Notes: generated by a model not told the origin, from the sequence alone. A stretch of 54,807 nucleotides of DNA from Bacilli bacterium (GCA_028287395.1 JAQBPR010000188.1:1-54807), one strand, 5' to 3'. Shown: positions 27,375 to 36,874, counted from the first letter of the stretch. Made by a program: numbers and translations.

Positions 27375-28528
27375 TGAAAGATCCCAAAATTATCATTTTT
27401 AATGCAAGCTACGGTTATGGGCACACTCAAGTTTCGAAAGCACTTCTTAGCTATTTTCATATGCAAGAAATCAAGCGTGTGCAAATCATTGATTTACTGG
27501 CGGAAGCACATCCTGTTTTGGATGCAATAAGTCGGTTTTTTTATTTAAAAAGCACTACTTATTGCCCCCAATTATATGGTTGGAGTTATTATTTATCTCA
27601 AAACATGCAATCCGATCAGCTATGGGCCAAATGGTTGAACTCATTATGTATTCGCAAATTAAAGGAAATCATCGCTTTGGAAAAACCGGATGCTGTGATC
27701 AACACATTTCCTATGTTAAGCGTGTCAGAATTGCGCAAAAAAGCTGGTTTATATATTCCAACGTTTACTGTACTAACGGATTTTGTTTTACACAACAGAT
27801 GGATTCATCCGGAAACGGATAAATATTTTGTTGCCACCCACGATATGAAAAATAAGATGCATATTAATGGAATACCAAACGAGCAAATTAAGGTAACTGG
27901 AATTCCAGTAAGGCCGGAGTTCCAAAAAACTTTGGAAACAAATGAAATTATGCGTAATTATGGTTTAAATCCACAAAAAAAATATGTTTTAATCGTGGCG
28001 GGGGCTTATGGTATATGGTCCATTCTCGAAAAAATGATAAAAATAACTTTGTCACTGGACGATGTTCATATTTTAATTGTTTGCGGTAGAAATATAGATA
28101 TGAAAAGAAAATTGGAAAATGTATTCGCTGACGAACCCAGAATGCATATATTTGAATTTGTTGAACAAATGCAGGAGCTCATGGCGATTTCTTCTTGTAT
28201 AATTACAAAAGCTGGGGGAATTACATTGTCTGAAGCCATCACCATGTATTTACCTATCGTTGTTTATAAACCAGTACCAGGTCAAGAAAAAGAAAACGCA
28301 GCATATTTGGCGGACAAAAAAGCATTGTTCATTGCTAATAATTTAACAGAACTGAAAAAAATGGTTCAAAAACTGTTAACGCTTGACAGACAGACGATTC
28401 GAATGAAACATTCGATGAAATCACTACAAAAACATATTGCTGCAGAATTGATTGTTTCTGATGTTCTATCTGAAATTGAACTGCAAAATAACCCTGAACT
28501 CGAAAGGCAATTATCACATGAAAGTTAA
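27371..28528 (+). CDS. MGDG-synthase/UgtP-type GT28 glycosyltransferase
   Basis: The 385-residue protein has the MGDG_synth N-terminal motif (NASYGYGHTQVSKALLSYF), TFPMLSVSEL and LTDFVLHNRWIHPETDKYFV, and the GT28 nucleotide-sugar site KAGGITLSEAI with PGQEKENAAYL. By family it glycosylates diacylglycerol with glucose or galactose, as UgtP does in Bacillus. With sqdBX it would supply neutral glycolipid beside the anionic sulfolipid. ATGA overlap with sqdX and an 11-base overlap with the MFS gene indicate coupled translation. Confidence 0.92.
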   Translation: MMKDPKIIIFNASYGYGHTQVSKALLSYFHMQEIKRVQIIDLLAEAHPVLDAISRFFYLKSTTYCPQLYGWSYYLSQNMQSDQLWAKWLNSLCIRKLKEIIALEKPDAVINTFPMLSVSELRKKAGLYIPTFTVLTDFVLHNRWIHPETDKYFVATHDMKNKMHINGIPNEQIKVTGIPVRPEFQKTLETNEIMRNYGLNPQKKYVLIVAGAYGIWSILEKMIKITLSLDDVHILIVCGRNIDMKRKLENVFADEPRMHIFEFVEQMQELMAISSCIITKAGGITLSEAITMYLPIVVYKPVPGQEKENAAYLADKKALFIANNLTELKKMVQKLLTLDRQTIRMKHSMKSLQKHIAAELIVSDVLSEIELQNNPELERQLSHES

Positions 28529-29711
28529 AATAAATCAAAAAATGTTTTCTTTTTCATCGGAACTCGTAAGGTATGCCGTTATTTTATTTATTGCTGAATT
28601 TGTTCGCGGTGCGTACCTCATTTCGTTTTTACCATCGTATGCAGTCGAACATTTAGGATTTACAGTTTCTCTAATCGGCGTAATCGTATCGGTACATTAC
28701 TTTTCGGATACGATTGTCAAAATCTTTGCTGGCTATTTATTGGATCGTTTTTCATTGCGAATTATTTTACAATCCGGGCTATTTATTGCTTTTGTCGGAT
28801 TATGGACGATGTATAATATTCATTCTCCTTGGGCACTTATTGCTTCGGCAGCAATATTCGGCATAGGTATTTCCCCGGTATGGCTTATATGTTTGAGTAA
28901 TGTAAACGAAGAAAATAGAGCAGAGCAAATGGGATTACTCTATTCCCTTTGGTTAGCCGGCCTAGGTTTGGGACCTGTAGTCACTAATTTTTTATTGGAT
29001 AAGAGCTATTCCCTTTCATTCTGGTTAATGACATGCCTATGGGTAATCGGGTTTGTATTATCTTTAGGGGTTAATCCAACGAAGCAGTATACATTCAATT
29101 CGATCCCGGCTAAGATTCAAATTAAGATGTTTTGGAGCAGATTGCGGACTATGGGGCCTTTATTTCCGGGAATGATATTACAAACGTTGGCTGCCAGCAT
29201 GCTTATTCCCATCTTGCCTAATTTTGCTGTCCAACATTTGGGGTTAAGTCATGCAAATTATTCCTTCATGATGATTCTAGGCGGCGTATCTACAATAATT
29301 TTCTTAATTCCAATGGGGAGGTTAACGGATAGGTTTGGGGGGAAATGGTTTATGATTTGTGGTTTTAGTAGCTTTGCATTTACTTTATATGGATTAACTT
29401 TAGTCTCTTCGTATCCTATAACGATGGGACTTGCTATTTTACTTGGTTTATCCTATGCGGCTGTTCTTCCTGCATGGAATGCGCTATTAGCGCATTTTAT
29501 CCCTGTGGAGCAAAAAGGTGTTGGATGGGGATTGTTTTCAAGTCTCGAAGGCATCGGAATTATTCTTGGTCCTATGATTGGTGGATTCTTGGCTGTTCGC
29601 TTTAGCGATTCCATGGCCTTTCTTGTTAGCGCTTTGTTATTTTTCGGAATTTCCATGTTTTATTTAGTTTTTCCAACCTCAAGTTTTCGCGAAGATCGTC
29701 ATCGGATTTAA
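28518..29711 (+). CDS. MFS transporter of the sulfolipid operon
   Basis: The start is ATG 28518 inside the end of the previous gene, giving 397 residues with 12 predicted membrane segments in two halves. MFS motif A-like loops are GYLLDRFSLR and GRLTDRFGGK. It is the last gene of the sqd operon, followed by a strong terminator. The cargo is unknown; by context it could move a glycolipid precursor, sulfite/sulfonate or the lipid itself, but this is guesswork. Confidence 0.85.
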   Translation: MKVKINQKMFSFSSELVRYAVILFIAEFVRGAYLISFLPSYAVEHLGFTVSLIGVIVSVHYFSDTIVKIFAGYLLDRFSLRIILQSGLFIAFVGLWTMYNIHSPWALIASAAIFGIGISPVWLICLSNVNEENRAEQMGLLYSLWLAGLGLGPVVTNFLLDKSYSLSFWLMTCLWVIGFVLSLGVNPTKQYTFNSIPAKIQIKMFWSRLRTMGPLFPGMILQTLAASMLIPILPNFAVQHLGLSHANYSFMMILGGVSTIIFLIPMGRLTDRFGGKWFMICGFSSFAFTLYGLTLVSSYPITMGLAILLGLSYAAVLPAWNALLAHFIPVEQKGVGWGLFSSLEGIGIILGPMIGGFLAVRFSDSMAFLVSALLFFGISMFYLVFPTSSFREDRHRI

Positions 29712-29740
29712 GTTATAAAATCAATGAATAAACAGGCAGC

Positions 29741-29776
29741 ACAAGACGAAGGGATCTATCCTTCGTCTTGTTTTAT
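29741..29776 (+). terminator. strong intrinsic terminator of the sqd operon
   Basis: A perfect 12-bp stem ACAAGACGAAGG / CCTTCGTCTTGT with a 7-base loop is followed by TTTATATT. Confidence 0.9.
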
Positions 29777-29790
29777 ATTCATTTCCTATT

Positions 29791-29822
29791 CTCATTTTCT
29801 TTTCATCTTCATGTTTTATAAT
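29791..29822 (+). promoter_or_regulatory. promoter with TCAT direct repeats (small ORF-ABC operon)
   Basis: TCAT copies at 11- and 6-base steps end at 29812, and TATAAT (29817-29822) follows after four bases. An extra TCAT lies 13 bases upstream. This is the same design as at 24933 and 32053. Confidence 0.8.
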
Positions 29823-29882
29823 CTTTTAATAGTACTACTTAACATTTAATTGGAGTTGTGAAGAAAGTAGGAGGAATTTTGA

Positions 29883-30050
29883 ATGCATGACAAAACGGAA
29901 GATATAGACCAATTTTTAGAAAATATTCACGAGCTTGAAAAGACCGTTTTTGGATTAATTGAGAAGTCAAACCTGACGGACATGGAAAAAAGGAAAATAT
30001 TGAATCATATTTTGATCGTTCCAGGAAATAAAAAAAAGGGAGATAAATGA
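29883..30050 (+). CDS. small conserved protein (copy 2)
   Basis: The 55-residue product starts at ATG 29883, nine bases after AGGAGG. It begins MHDKTEDIDQFLENIHELEK and ends NHILIVPGNKKKGDK, paralogous to the gene at 20121. Its stop overlaps the ATPase start (ATGA), so it is translated with the ABC transporter. Soluble, charged and probably two helices. Function unknown; a regulatory or assembly subunit of the transporter is possible. Confidence 0.8.
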   Translation: MHDKTEDIDQFLENIHELEKTVFGLIEKSNLTDMEKRKILNHILIVPGNKKKGDK

Positions 30051-30970
30051 TGAATAAACCGATTTTACAGCTCCGTAATGTGACGAAAAGGATTGGCGGA
30101 AAGACAATTATTAATAAACTGAGTTTTGAAGTGCCGAAGGGTGAGGTGTTTGGTTTTTTGGGGCCCAACGGGGCGGGAAAAACAACAACCATTCGGATGA
30201 TGGTAGGTTTAATGAAGATTACGGAAGGCGAAATTTTAATCGATGGGCAAAGTATTACGGATAATTTCGAAAGTGCCATTGTAAAAGTAGGCGCCATTGT
30301 AGAAAATCCGGAAATGTATAAATTTTTAACAGGTTACCAAAATCTCGTGCATTTTGCAAGAATGGTTCCGGGAGTAACCCAAGAGCGTATTCAAGAAGTC
30401 ATCACCTTGGTTGCTATGGAAAATCGAATTCATGACAAAGTGAAAACATATTCACTCGGAATGCGACAAAGGCTTGGCGTAGCGCAGGCTCTACTGCGTA
30501 AGCCGTCATTATTGATTCTCGACGAACCCACAAACGGACTGGATCCAGCAGGTATACGCGAGCTTCGTGATTATTTGCGCAAATTAACCCGCGAACAAAA
30601 TATTTCTGTCATCGTCTCAAGCCATTTGTTATCCGAAATGGAATTGCTGTGTGATCGTGTAGCGATTATTCAAAATGGCAGGCTTATTGATGTGCAGTTA
30701 ATCAAAGATTATATGAATGAAGGAGATCAAATCAAAGTCATATTTGAATTGGATCAAAAGGAATTAGCGCATAATATTCTTTCATCCGTTCCTACATTTA
30801 ACGCAATTACTGTTGAAACAGGGCTGGAGCTTACATTGGAAAGAGAGCAAATAGCAGAGGTAACGACACGATTGGTTCAAAACGGTATAAAGATTTATGG
30901 CATTAATAAAATAGCGCAAACACTTGAAGATAAATTTTTGAAAATGACGGGGAGTGGTCAAATTGAATAA
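30047..30970 (+). CDS. ABC transporter ATPase, BcrA type (copy 2)
   Basis: The 307-residue ATPase has Walker A GPNGAGKTT, signature YSLGMRQRLGVAQ and Walker B LLILDEPTNGLDPAG, with the long C-terminal tail typical of BcrA-like exporters. It is highly similar to the ATPase at 18149. Its start overlaps the small-protein stop. An adjacent TCAT-repeat promoter links it to the sulfolipid and two-component operons, suggesting induction by the same envelope signal. Confidence 0.92.
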   Translation: MMNKPILQLRNVTKRIGGKTIINKLSFEVPKGEVFGFLGPNGAGKTTTIRMMVGLMKITEGEILIDGQSITDNFESAIVKVGAIVENPEMYKFLTGYQNLVHFARMVPGVTQERIQEVITLVAMENRIHDKVKTYSLGMRQRLGVAQALLRKPSLLILDEPTNGLDPAGIRELRDYLRKLTREQNISVIVSSHLLSEMELLCDRVAIIQNGRLIDVQLIKDYMNEGDQIKVIFELDQKELAHNILSSVPTFNAITVETGLELTLEREQIAEVTTRLVQNGIKIYGINKIAQTLEDKFLKMTGSGQIE

Positions 30971-31901
30971 TCTTCTGCTAAATGAAAACATGAAAATTTA
31001 TCGACGTCTCCGTACTTGGATTCTCATTCTAGTTTTAATAGTCACGACTGCAACAGTGTTGGTTTTTGTACATAATGACCTGGCTAAAGGCAATTGGAAA
31101 ACAAATATTCAGCATGAAATAGATAATGATAACCGGAGATTACTGCGTACGGACATAACTAGTGATAGGAAGTTGGAAGCTGAGAATAATTTGAAAGTAA
31201 ATCAATATCATTTGGATCATAACTTGCCGCCAGTAGAGCTATCCTTATGGGGAGGTGTTTTAACGGCAGCGAACCTAATTATTGTGGTTACTATTTTCAC
31301 TGTAATTATAGCGGCAGAAAGCGTTGCGGGGGAGTTTAGCAGTGGAACAATCAAATTATTGCTTATTGGTCCTGCCTCTCGATCAAAGATTTTGTTTTCC
31401 AAATATGTTACAATGCTTGCTTTTTTCTTCTTGTTGCTTATCGCTTTATTTAGCACGGCCTTTCTAGCTTCTGGCATTTTGGAAGGGTTCAATAACGTAG
31501 GCATTCCGTATATTTATGCGACTCATGACGGAACTTTGCATGTAGTGAATATGGTAGGGTATGTTTTAAGCACATATGGGTATGATTGCATTCAAATGAT
31601 CCTCATGGTAACGATGGCTTTTATGATCTCGACCGTATTCCGCAGCAGTTCGGTAGCCATTGGCTTATCTATAGGCCTGTCTTTTATAGGTACGGCTATT
31701 GCTAATTTCCTGTCACAACATAATTATAGCTGGGCTAAATATTTTTTGTTTGAAAATACAGATTTAACGCAATATTTAAACGGCAGTCCAATGCTTGAAG
31801 GGATGACACTGCAATTTTCAATTGGTGTGTTGGTTGTCTATTTCCTCATTTTTAACGCGCTGTCCTGGATAGTATTTAATAAAAGAGATGTTACTGCCTA
31901 A
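30963..31901 (+). CDS. ABC-2 type permease (copy 2)
   Basis: TTG 30963 (eight bases after GGGGAG) is preferred over in-frame GTG 30954, matching the situation in copy 1. The 312-residue protein has about six membrane segments with a long loop after the first. It shares WGGVL, ESVAGEF, TIKLLLI, PASRSKILFSKY and LSTYGYDCI blocks with the 19062 permease. It overlaps the ATPase gene by 8 bases. The transported compound is unknown. Confidence 0.88.
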   Translation: MNNLLLNENMKIYRRLRTWILILVLIVTTATVLVFVHNDLAKGNWKTNIQHEIDNDNRRLLRTDITSDRKLEAENNLKVNQYHLDHNLPPVELSLWGGVLTAANLIIVVTIFTVIIAAESVAGEFSSGTIKLLLIGPASRSKILFSKYVTMLAFFFLLLIALFSTAFLASGILEGFNNVGIPYIYATHDGTLHVVNMVGYVLSTYGYDCIQMILMVTMAFMISTVFRSSSVAIGLSIGLSFIGTAIANFLSQHNYSWAKYFLFENTDLTQYLNGSPMLEGMTLQFSIGVLVVYFLIFNALSWIVFNKRDVTA

Positions 31902-31925
31902 TGTCCAATGCGACTAATATTGCAA

Positions 31926-31961
31926 TATCCGCTGTTATGTCTTACATTACAATAGCGGATA
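31926..31961 (+). terminator. hairpin after the permease
   Basis: TATCCGCT and AGCGGATA pair across a loop of about 20 bases; A-rich rather than T-rich sequence follows, so terminator activity is uncertain. Confidence 0.5.
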
Positions 31962-32052
31962 AAAGAAATGGTATAATTCTCATTAAAAATGAAGAAGATA
32001 TACTTTAGAATATATGTTTGACAGCTTGCTATTTCAATTTGGTTTTTTTCTT

Positions 32053-32084
32053 CTCATTTTCTTCTCATTCTCATGCATTATAAT
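32053..32084 (+). promoter_or_regulatory. promoter with TCAT direct repeats (two-component operon)
   Basis: TCAT copies at 11- and 6-base steps end at 32074, and TATAAT (32079-32084) follows after four bases. Its position in front of the response-regulator gene fits autoregulation. Confidence 0.8.
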
Positions 32085-32116
32085 AAGCTAATGAACTTGA
32101 CTAAGAGGGTACGTAA

Positions 32117-32797
32117 ATGAAAAAAATTTTACTCATAGAAGACGAAAAAAATTTCGCCCGATTTATCGAGTTAGAGCTGCAGCATGAGGCCTATTCCGTT
32201 TGTCTTGCTTACAATGGGAGGACAGGTTTGAATTTTGCCCTGCAGGAGGATTGGGACATCATATTACTAGATATTATGCTTCCAGAAATCAATGGTATTG
32301 AAGTGTGTAGATTGATAAGAAAGGAAAAGAAGACACCTATTATCATGTTGACCGCAAGAGATAGTGTCATAGATCGTGTCTCTGGGTTAGACCATGGTGC
32401 AGATGACTATATTGCAAAGCCCTTTGCCATTGAAGAATTACTAGCAAGAATACGAGCGGTGCTGCGTCGGGTTGAAGATCAACAAAACAATGAGCCTATC
32501 TCCGTTTTGAAATTAGACGATTTATTCGTTGATCTAGATGCTAGAATCGTGAAAAAGGGTGGAAATATCATTGAATTAACAAAGCGAGAATTCGATTTAC
32601 TAGTCACATTTATGAGAAATATCAACCGTGTCTTAACCCGTGAAATGCTGCTGGATCAAGTGTGGGGATATGATACAGAAGTGGAGACCAACGTAGTGGA
32701 TGTTTATGTGCGTTATCTACGCAATAAAATCGATCATTCAGGCGATAGTAATTTCATTAAAACCTTGCGAGGTACGGGATATGTGATGAGAAAATGA
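32117..32797 (+). CDS. OmpR-family response regulator (ArlR/CsrR-like)
   Basis: The 226-residue protein has a receiver domain with Asp52 (ILLDIMLPE), the EDE acidic pocket, the switch Thr in LTARD and the Lys in AKPF, then a winged-helix DNA-binding domain (LTKREFDLLVTFMRN, ETNVVDVYVRYLRNKI, LRGTGYVMRK). The ETNVVDVYVRYLR form is usual in the ArlR/CsrR/MprA group. It overlaps the kinase gene by 4 bases. It is the best candidate to bind the TCAT repeats before its own gene, the sqd operon and the ABC operon; that link is inference. Confidence 0.93.
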   Translation: MKKILLIEDEKNFARFIELELQHEAYSVCLAYNGRTGLNFALQEDWDIILLDIMLPEINGIEVCRLIRKEKKTPIIMLTARDSVIDRVSGLDHGADDYIAKPFAIEELLARIRAVLRRVEDQQNNEPISVLKLDDLFVDLDARIVKKGGNIIELTKREFDLLVTFMRNINRVLTREMLLDQVWGYDTEVETNVVDVYVRYLRNKIDHSGDSNFIKTLRGTGYVMRK

Positions 32798-34203
32798 AAA
32801 CATTAAGAAATCGCTTGTCACAGCTGCCTATTCAATGGAAATTAATCATTGGGTCATCCTTATTACTTTGTTTTTTATTTATTTCTTATAATGCAGTACA
32901 ATATTTAGTAATCAATCACTGGCTTATGAATCAAGAAGGTCATGCCGTTCGTAAAAACATGGAACAACTGCAACTATACTTTTCCGAGAAAAAAACCTCG
33001 TTAAATGAAAAGGAAATTACAGACAGTCGAAATTTCATTGATAAAATGAATCAAAGAAATCAAATGATCCGAATTCTAGATAATCAGGGTCATCCGATTC
33101 TGACGATAAGCGAAGATGTACCAGAACATTGGGTTACACCGCAAAAGGTGACACAAAGTGAGTTGATCAGCTTATGGCATATTACTGATCATTTGCTAGT
33201 GATGAGAACGCCATTAATTTCAGCGCAATTTACAGGTACAATTGAGATCGTAGATAGCTTAGAGAATTTAGATAAAGTTAGTGATCTTCTCCTTGTAATT
33301 ATGCTCATTGGCGGCTTAGGTGCGCTCATACTTAGCGGCTTAGGGGCAATTCTTTTAACTCGACAATTATTAAAGCCCATTCAATCCATCACAGATACGA
33401 TGAGAAAAATAAAAAACAAGGGTTTGCATGAACGTGTAATTGTCCTCGATAATCATGATGAAATTTCAAAACTAACTATCATGTTTAACGAAATGATGGA
33501 CCAACTTGAAATTTCTTTTCAACAGCAGAAGCAATTTGTTGAGGATGCCTCCCATGAATTAAGAACGCCGATTGCGATTATGGAGGGGCATCTCTCTCTG
33601 TTGCGCCGCTGGGGTAAAGATGACCCTGCATTGCTTAACGAATCGTTAAATGCCTCATTGCAGGAATTAATCCGTCTCAAGGGACTTGTTCAAGAACTTT
33701 TAGAGCTTTCTCGTGCCGATACTGTGACGGATCATTCTAAAAAAGAACAGATAGATCCATGTCAAATCATTTCAGCGATAGTCAAAAACATTCATATGCT
33801 TCATCCTGAATTTATTTTTGATACGAACATCGCAGATTTAAGTGGATCGAATATAGCCATTGTTCCACATCATTTTGAACAAATTTTGTTGATTCTATTG
33901 GATAATGCAGTTAAATATTCAGCAGACGATAGAAAAATTCATATCCTTGGATCCGTATACAGCGGACTTGCTCAAATACAAATTATCGATTGTGGTATAG
34001 GCATTCCATCTGATGAATTACCTTCCGTATTCGATCGGTTTTATCGTGTAGATAAAGCGCGTAGTGGAGAAAAGGGGGGCCATGGATTGGGACTCTCCAT
34101 TGCACAGCGGCTCATTGAAAGATATGATGGAACGATTTATATTTCAAGCACAGAAAATAAAGGAACAAGTGTAACGATAGGCTTTCCCCTATACAAACAA
34201 TAA
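32794..34203 (+). CDS. sensor histidine kinase (ArlS-like)
   Basis: The 469-residue kinase has a membrane segment at about 18-40, an extracytoplasmic sensor loop of about 120 residues, a second membrane segment near 170-190, and a HAMP domain. The phospho-acceptor is His254 in EDASHELRTPI; the N box is LILLDNAVKYS, with G boxes DCGIGIP and GGHGLGLSIA. It partners the regulator in the overlapping gene. The sensed signal is unknown, but the operon content (DedA, BcrC-like enzyme) points to envelope or lipid-carrier stress. Confidence 0.93.
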   Translation: MKTLRNRLSQLPIQWKLIIGSSLLLCFLFISYNAVQYLVINHWLMNQEGHAVRKNMEQLQLYFSEKKTSLNEKEITDSRNFIDKMNQRNQMIRILDNQGHPILTISEDVPEHWVTPQKVTQSELISLWHITDHLLVMRTPLISAQFTGTIEIVDSLENLDKVSDLLLVIMLIGGLGALILSGLGAILLTRQLLKPIQSITDTMRKIKNKGLHERVIVLDNHDEISKLTIMFNEMMDQLEISFQQQKQFVEDASHELRTPIAIMEGHLSLLRRWGKDDPALLNESLNASLQELIRLKGLVQELLELSRADTVTDHSKKEQIDPCQIISAIVKNIHMLHPEFIFDTNIADLSGSNIAIVPHHFEQILLILLDNAVKYSADDRKIHILGSVYSGLAQIQIIDCGIGIPSDELPSVFDRFYRVDKARSGEKGGHGLGLSIAQRLIERYDGTIYISSTENKGTSVTIGFPLYKQ

Positions 34204-34218
34204 AAGTGAGGTAAACCA

Positions 34219-34851
34219 ATGTTGCATCGCATGATCGAATTTATTTCATTTATCGCAACCTATTTAATTGATCAGTTTGGTATTATCGGTATATTCGTTG
34301 GCATGGTGTTGGAAAGTGCGTGTATTCCGATTCCAAGTGAAGTTATTATGCTGACCGGCGGTTTTTTTGCAGCAAAAGGAACCTTTTCTTTTTGGGAAGT
34401 GGTTTCAGCAGGGGTTATTGGCAATATGGTTGGTTCTATCCTTATCTTCTGGTTAGGCGTTAAAGGCGCGCGTTCGTTGCTGGAGAAATACGGTAAATAT
34501 ATTTTTTTGAATCATAAACATCTTGAAAAAGCTGAAAACTGGTTTTCAAAATATGGAGAATGGGCAGCTTTTTTCGGCAGAAATCTACCTTTTATACGAA
34601 CATTCATTTCATTACCTGCCGGTATAGCAAGAATGAATTTTACGAAGTTTTGTCTTTTTACATTGCTAGGCTGCTTGCCTTGGAATATCGTCTTGACCTA
34701 TCTTGGTTTTTCGTTAGGTGCAAACTGGAAGATAGCTGAATCTTATGTGAGACCTGTAAGTTACGTAATTCTTGTAATTATTTTATTATTTATCATACGA
34801 TTTTTATATAAAGCTGTTCGCGAAAACAGAATGAGCAGGGGTATAAAATAA
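34219..34851 (+). CDS. DedA-family membrane protein
   Basis: The 210-residue protein has the DedA signatures ESACIPIPSEVIMLTGGFFA and FFGRNLPFIRTFISLPAG, with the re-entrant helix arginine pair, and about five hydrophobic segments. DedA-family members such as B. subtilis UptA translocate undecaprenyl phosphate; others move phospholipids. Directly followed by a BcrC-like phosphatase whose start touches its stop, it fits a carrier-lipid recycling role here. Confidence 0.92.
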   Translation: MLHRMIEFISFIATYLIDQFGIIGIFVGMVLESACIPIPSEVIMLTGGFFAAKGTFSFWEVVSAGVIGNMVGSILIFWLGVKGARSLLEKYGKYIFLNHKHLEKAENWFSKYGEWAAFFGRNLPFIRTFISLPAGIARMNFTKFCLFTLLGCLPWNIVLTYLGFSLGANWKIAESYVRPVSYVILVIILLFIIRFLYKAVRENRMSRGIK

Positions 34852-35463
34852 ATGTCAGTTATCGACCTGGATTATCAGCTTTTCAAATTAATCAATGATT
34901 TAGCAGAAAAAGCAACATTTTTCAATCCGATCATGCGCTTCTTAAGTTTAGATGCGGAGTATTTAATTTATATCGGCATTATTGTTTATTGGTTTACTCG
35001 TACCAATCAAAATCGAAGAATGGTTGCAACAGCCTTGTTCTCAGCTTGTATTGGCTTAGGAATTAGCGGCTTATTAGCACATTTCTTTTATCGGGATCGT
35101 CCTTTTATAGCACATACCGTATTTCAACTAATCAAACACCCTGCGAATGCCTCTTTTCCCAGCGATCATGCGACAGGTGCATTTGTAATTGCTGTTGCGA
35201 TTTGGTTGTTTCACAAAAAAATAGGCCGCGTTTGGATTTTTCTAGCTGCATGTATAGCTTTTTCTCGGATCTGGACAGGAGTACATTATCCATCTGATAT
35301 TATTACTGGCGCACTCATTGGGACGATTTCTGCATGGGCTGTGCACCGATTATTTGTTCACTGGAAATATGCGCAGCGCTTATTAGATGCCATTCTAAAT
35401 TTATATGAAAGATTAGAGCAAACCGTTTGGAAGAAAAAATTGAATAGTAGATCATTCGACTGA
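34852..35463 (+). CDS. PAP2-family phosphatase, BcrC-like (undecaprenyl diphosphatase)
   Basis: The 203-residue protein has the three PAP2 motifs: FYRDRPF, ANASFPSDHATGA and SRIWTGVHYPSD, with the two catalytic histidines. The stretch RPFIAHTVFQLIKHPANASF closely follows BcrC, which dephosphorylates undecaprenyl pyrophosphate and gives bacitracin resistance. A phosphatidate phosphatase role feeding diacylglycerol to the glycolipid enzymes is an alternative. It is the last gene of the two-component operon and is followed by a terminator. Confidence 0.9.
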   Translation: MSVIDLDYQLFKLINDLAEKATFFNPIMRFLSLDAEYLIYIGIIVYWFTRTNQNRRMVATALFSACIGLGISGLLAHFFYRDRPFIAHTVFQLIKHPANASFPSDHATGAFVIAVAIWLFHKKIGRVWIFLAACIAFSRIWTGVHYPSDIITGALIGTISAWAVHRLFVHWKYAQRLLDAILNLYERLEQTVWKKKLNSRSFD

Positions 35464-35476
35464 TTTGAATATATCT

Positions 35477-35508
35477 AGGGACTTCCTGTGAGGAGGTTCT
35501 TTTTTTTG
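35477..35508 (+). terminator. intrinsic terminator
   Basis: GGACTTCC pairs with GGAGGTTC (two G-T pairs) around TGTGA, followed by eight T residues. Confidence 0.8.
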
Positions 35509-35647
35509 AATAGGAAATTATATTTTCACTGTTACTTACCCATCTGTGAGCTGCAATACATTTATTTATTTGTTATTCAAGTAAACTAAATGGAGACATT
35601 TTATAATGTAGGTATTGAATTGGTCAGCTTAATCGTTCACTTTTCAC

Positions 35648-35692
35648 CATTCACTTACTTTAAAAAAGTCAGTGGAATGGCGCTTTTTATTA
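35648..35692 (+). terminator. second hairpin with T-run
   Basis: CCATTCACT pairs with AGTGGAATGG (one bulge), followed by GCGCTTTTTATT. It may terminate a vanished gene or readthrough. Confidence 0.45.
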
Positions 35693-35753
35693 CTTAAGGT
35701 TAGAATAGAGTTATGAGGTTTAGAATATACGAACATCTAAGGAGTGGAAGGGA

Positions 35754-36848
35754 ATGTGGCTAAAAAGTAAATCTTTTCGCTTTCTATTTGTAATCTTATC
35801 GGTTTTAATTTTATTATCGATTATTTATATGGCCTCTAAAATCAGCTTTATCTTTAGTCCTTTGATGATGATATTTAACATATTGATCCTACCCTTTATG
35901 TTAGCGGGTTTTTTCTATTACTTGTTGCGTCCGCTAGTGAATTACTTTGAGAAACGAAATGTTAACAAAATGATTTCGATTATTTTGATCTATTGCGTTT
36001 TAGCTGCAATAGCTGTTGTGTTTTTTATTATTATATGGCCGCTTTTGCAAACACAGATTGCGAATTTTGCCAAGAGTGCTCCAGAGTTCATTAAAGGCTT
36101 TCAGGTGCAGATTAATAAAATGCAGGGGAATCGGCTTATTTCCATGTTTGTAAGTAACAATGCTGAACTTTCGACAAAATTGTCGGATTACTTGAATCAG
36201 GCTATCACAGCTGCATCTAATTATATTTCTAATGTATTTTCGATCATCACCAGTTTTGTTATTGTAATCGCAACAGCACCGATCATTTTGTATTATTTGT
36301 TGAAGGAAAGTGAGCATATTCCTAATTCGATTCTTCATATCATTCCCAGGCGTTACCGTCAGGATGGCAGAGAGGTCATTGGTGAAATTGATGCGGCATT
36401 AAGCGGATTTATCGTTGGGAGAGTCATCATTACATGCTTGTTAGGTGTGCTGTTGTACATCGGATTTATTATTATTGGGCTTCCTTACTCTTTATTGTTG
36501 GCTGTAATAGCAACGGTGCTGAATATCATCCCTTATATTGGACAATTTCTTGGGGCGATTCCGTGTCTGATTGTTGCTTTTATCGATGCTCCCTCTATGG
36601 TTATATGGGTTATTGTGGTTACTGTGATTGCCCAACAAATTGAGAGCAGCTTATTATCTCCTCATATCTATGGAAAGCGCTTGGATATACATCCGTTGAC
36701 TACGATTATTCTTTTGCTTGTTGCAGGGGATATTGTAGGCATTCTGGGTGTCATTCTGGCCATTCCAGCGTATATGGTTGTGAAAATAATTGTGGTGCGA
36801 ATTTATAGGTTGTTTTTGGCGGAAAAGTTTGAAGAATTGATTGAATAA
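35754..36848 (+). CDS. AI-2E (PerM/YtvI) family transporter
   Basis: The 364-residue protein has about eight membrane segments. It shows the family pattern: two N-terminal segments, a long helical extracytoplasmic region after VVFFIIIWPLLQTQI, then FVIVIATAPIILYYLLKE, IVGRVIITCLLGVLLYIGF, LLAVIATVLNIIPYIGQFLG and IESSLLSPHIYGKRLDIHPL. Family members export AI-2, ions or unknown compounds. ATG 35754 follows AGGAG by nine bases. It stands alone between a terminator and a convergent gene. Confidence 0.9.
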   Translation: MWLKSKSFRFLFVILSVLILLSIIYMASKISFIFSPLMMIFNILILPFMLAGFFYYLLRPLVNYFEKRNVNKMISIILIYCVLAAIAVVFFIIIWPLLQTQIANFAKSAPEFIKGFQVQINKMQGNRLISMFVSNNAELSTKLSDYLNQAITAASNYISNVFSIITSFVIVIATAPIILYYLLKESEHIPNSILHIIPRRYRQDGREVIGEIDAALSGFIVGRVIITCLLGVLLYIGFIIIGLPYSLLLAVIATVLNIIPYIGQFLGAIPCLIVAFIDAPSMVIWVIVVTVIAQQIESSLLSPHIYGKRLDIHPLTTIILLLVAGDIVGILGVILAIPAYMVVKIIVVRIYRLFLAEKFEELIE

Positions 36849-36852
36849 TTTT

Positions 36853-36874
36853 CCAATCAAAGAGTGCAATTGGT
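36853..36874. terminator. small bidirectional terminator
   Basis: CCAAT and ATTGG pair, with T-runs on both sides, between the convergent AI-2E-type and ycgQ-like genes. Confidence 0.45.
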
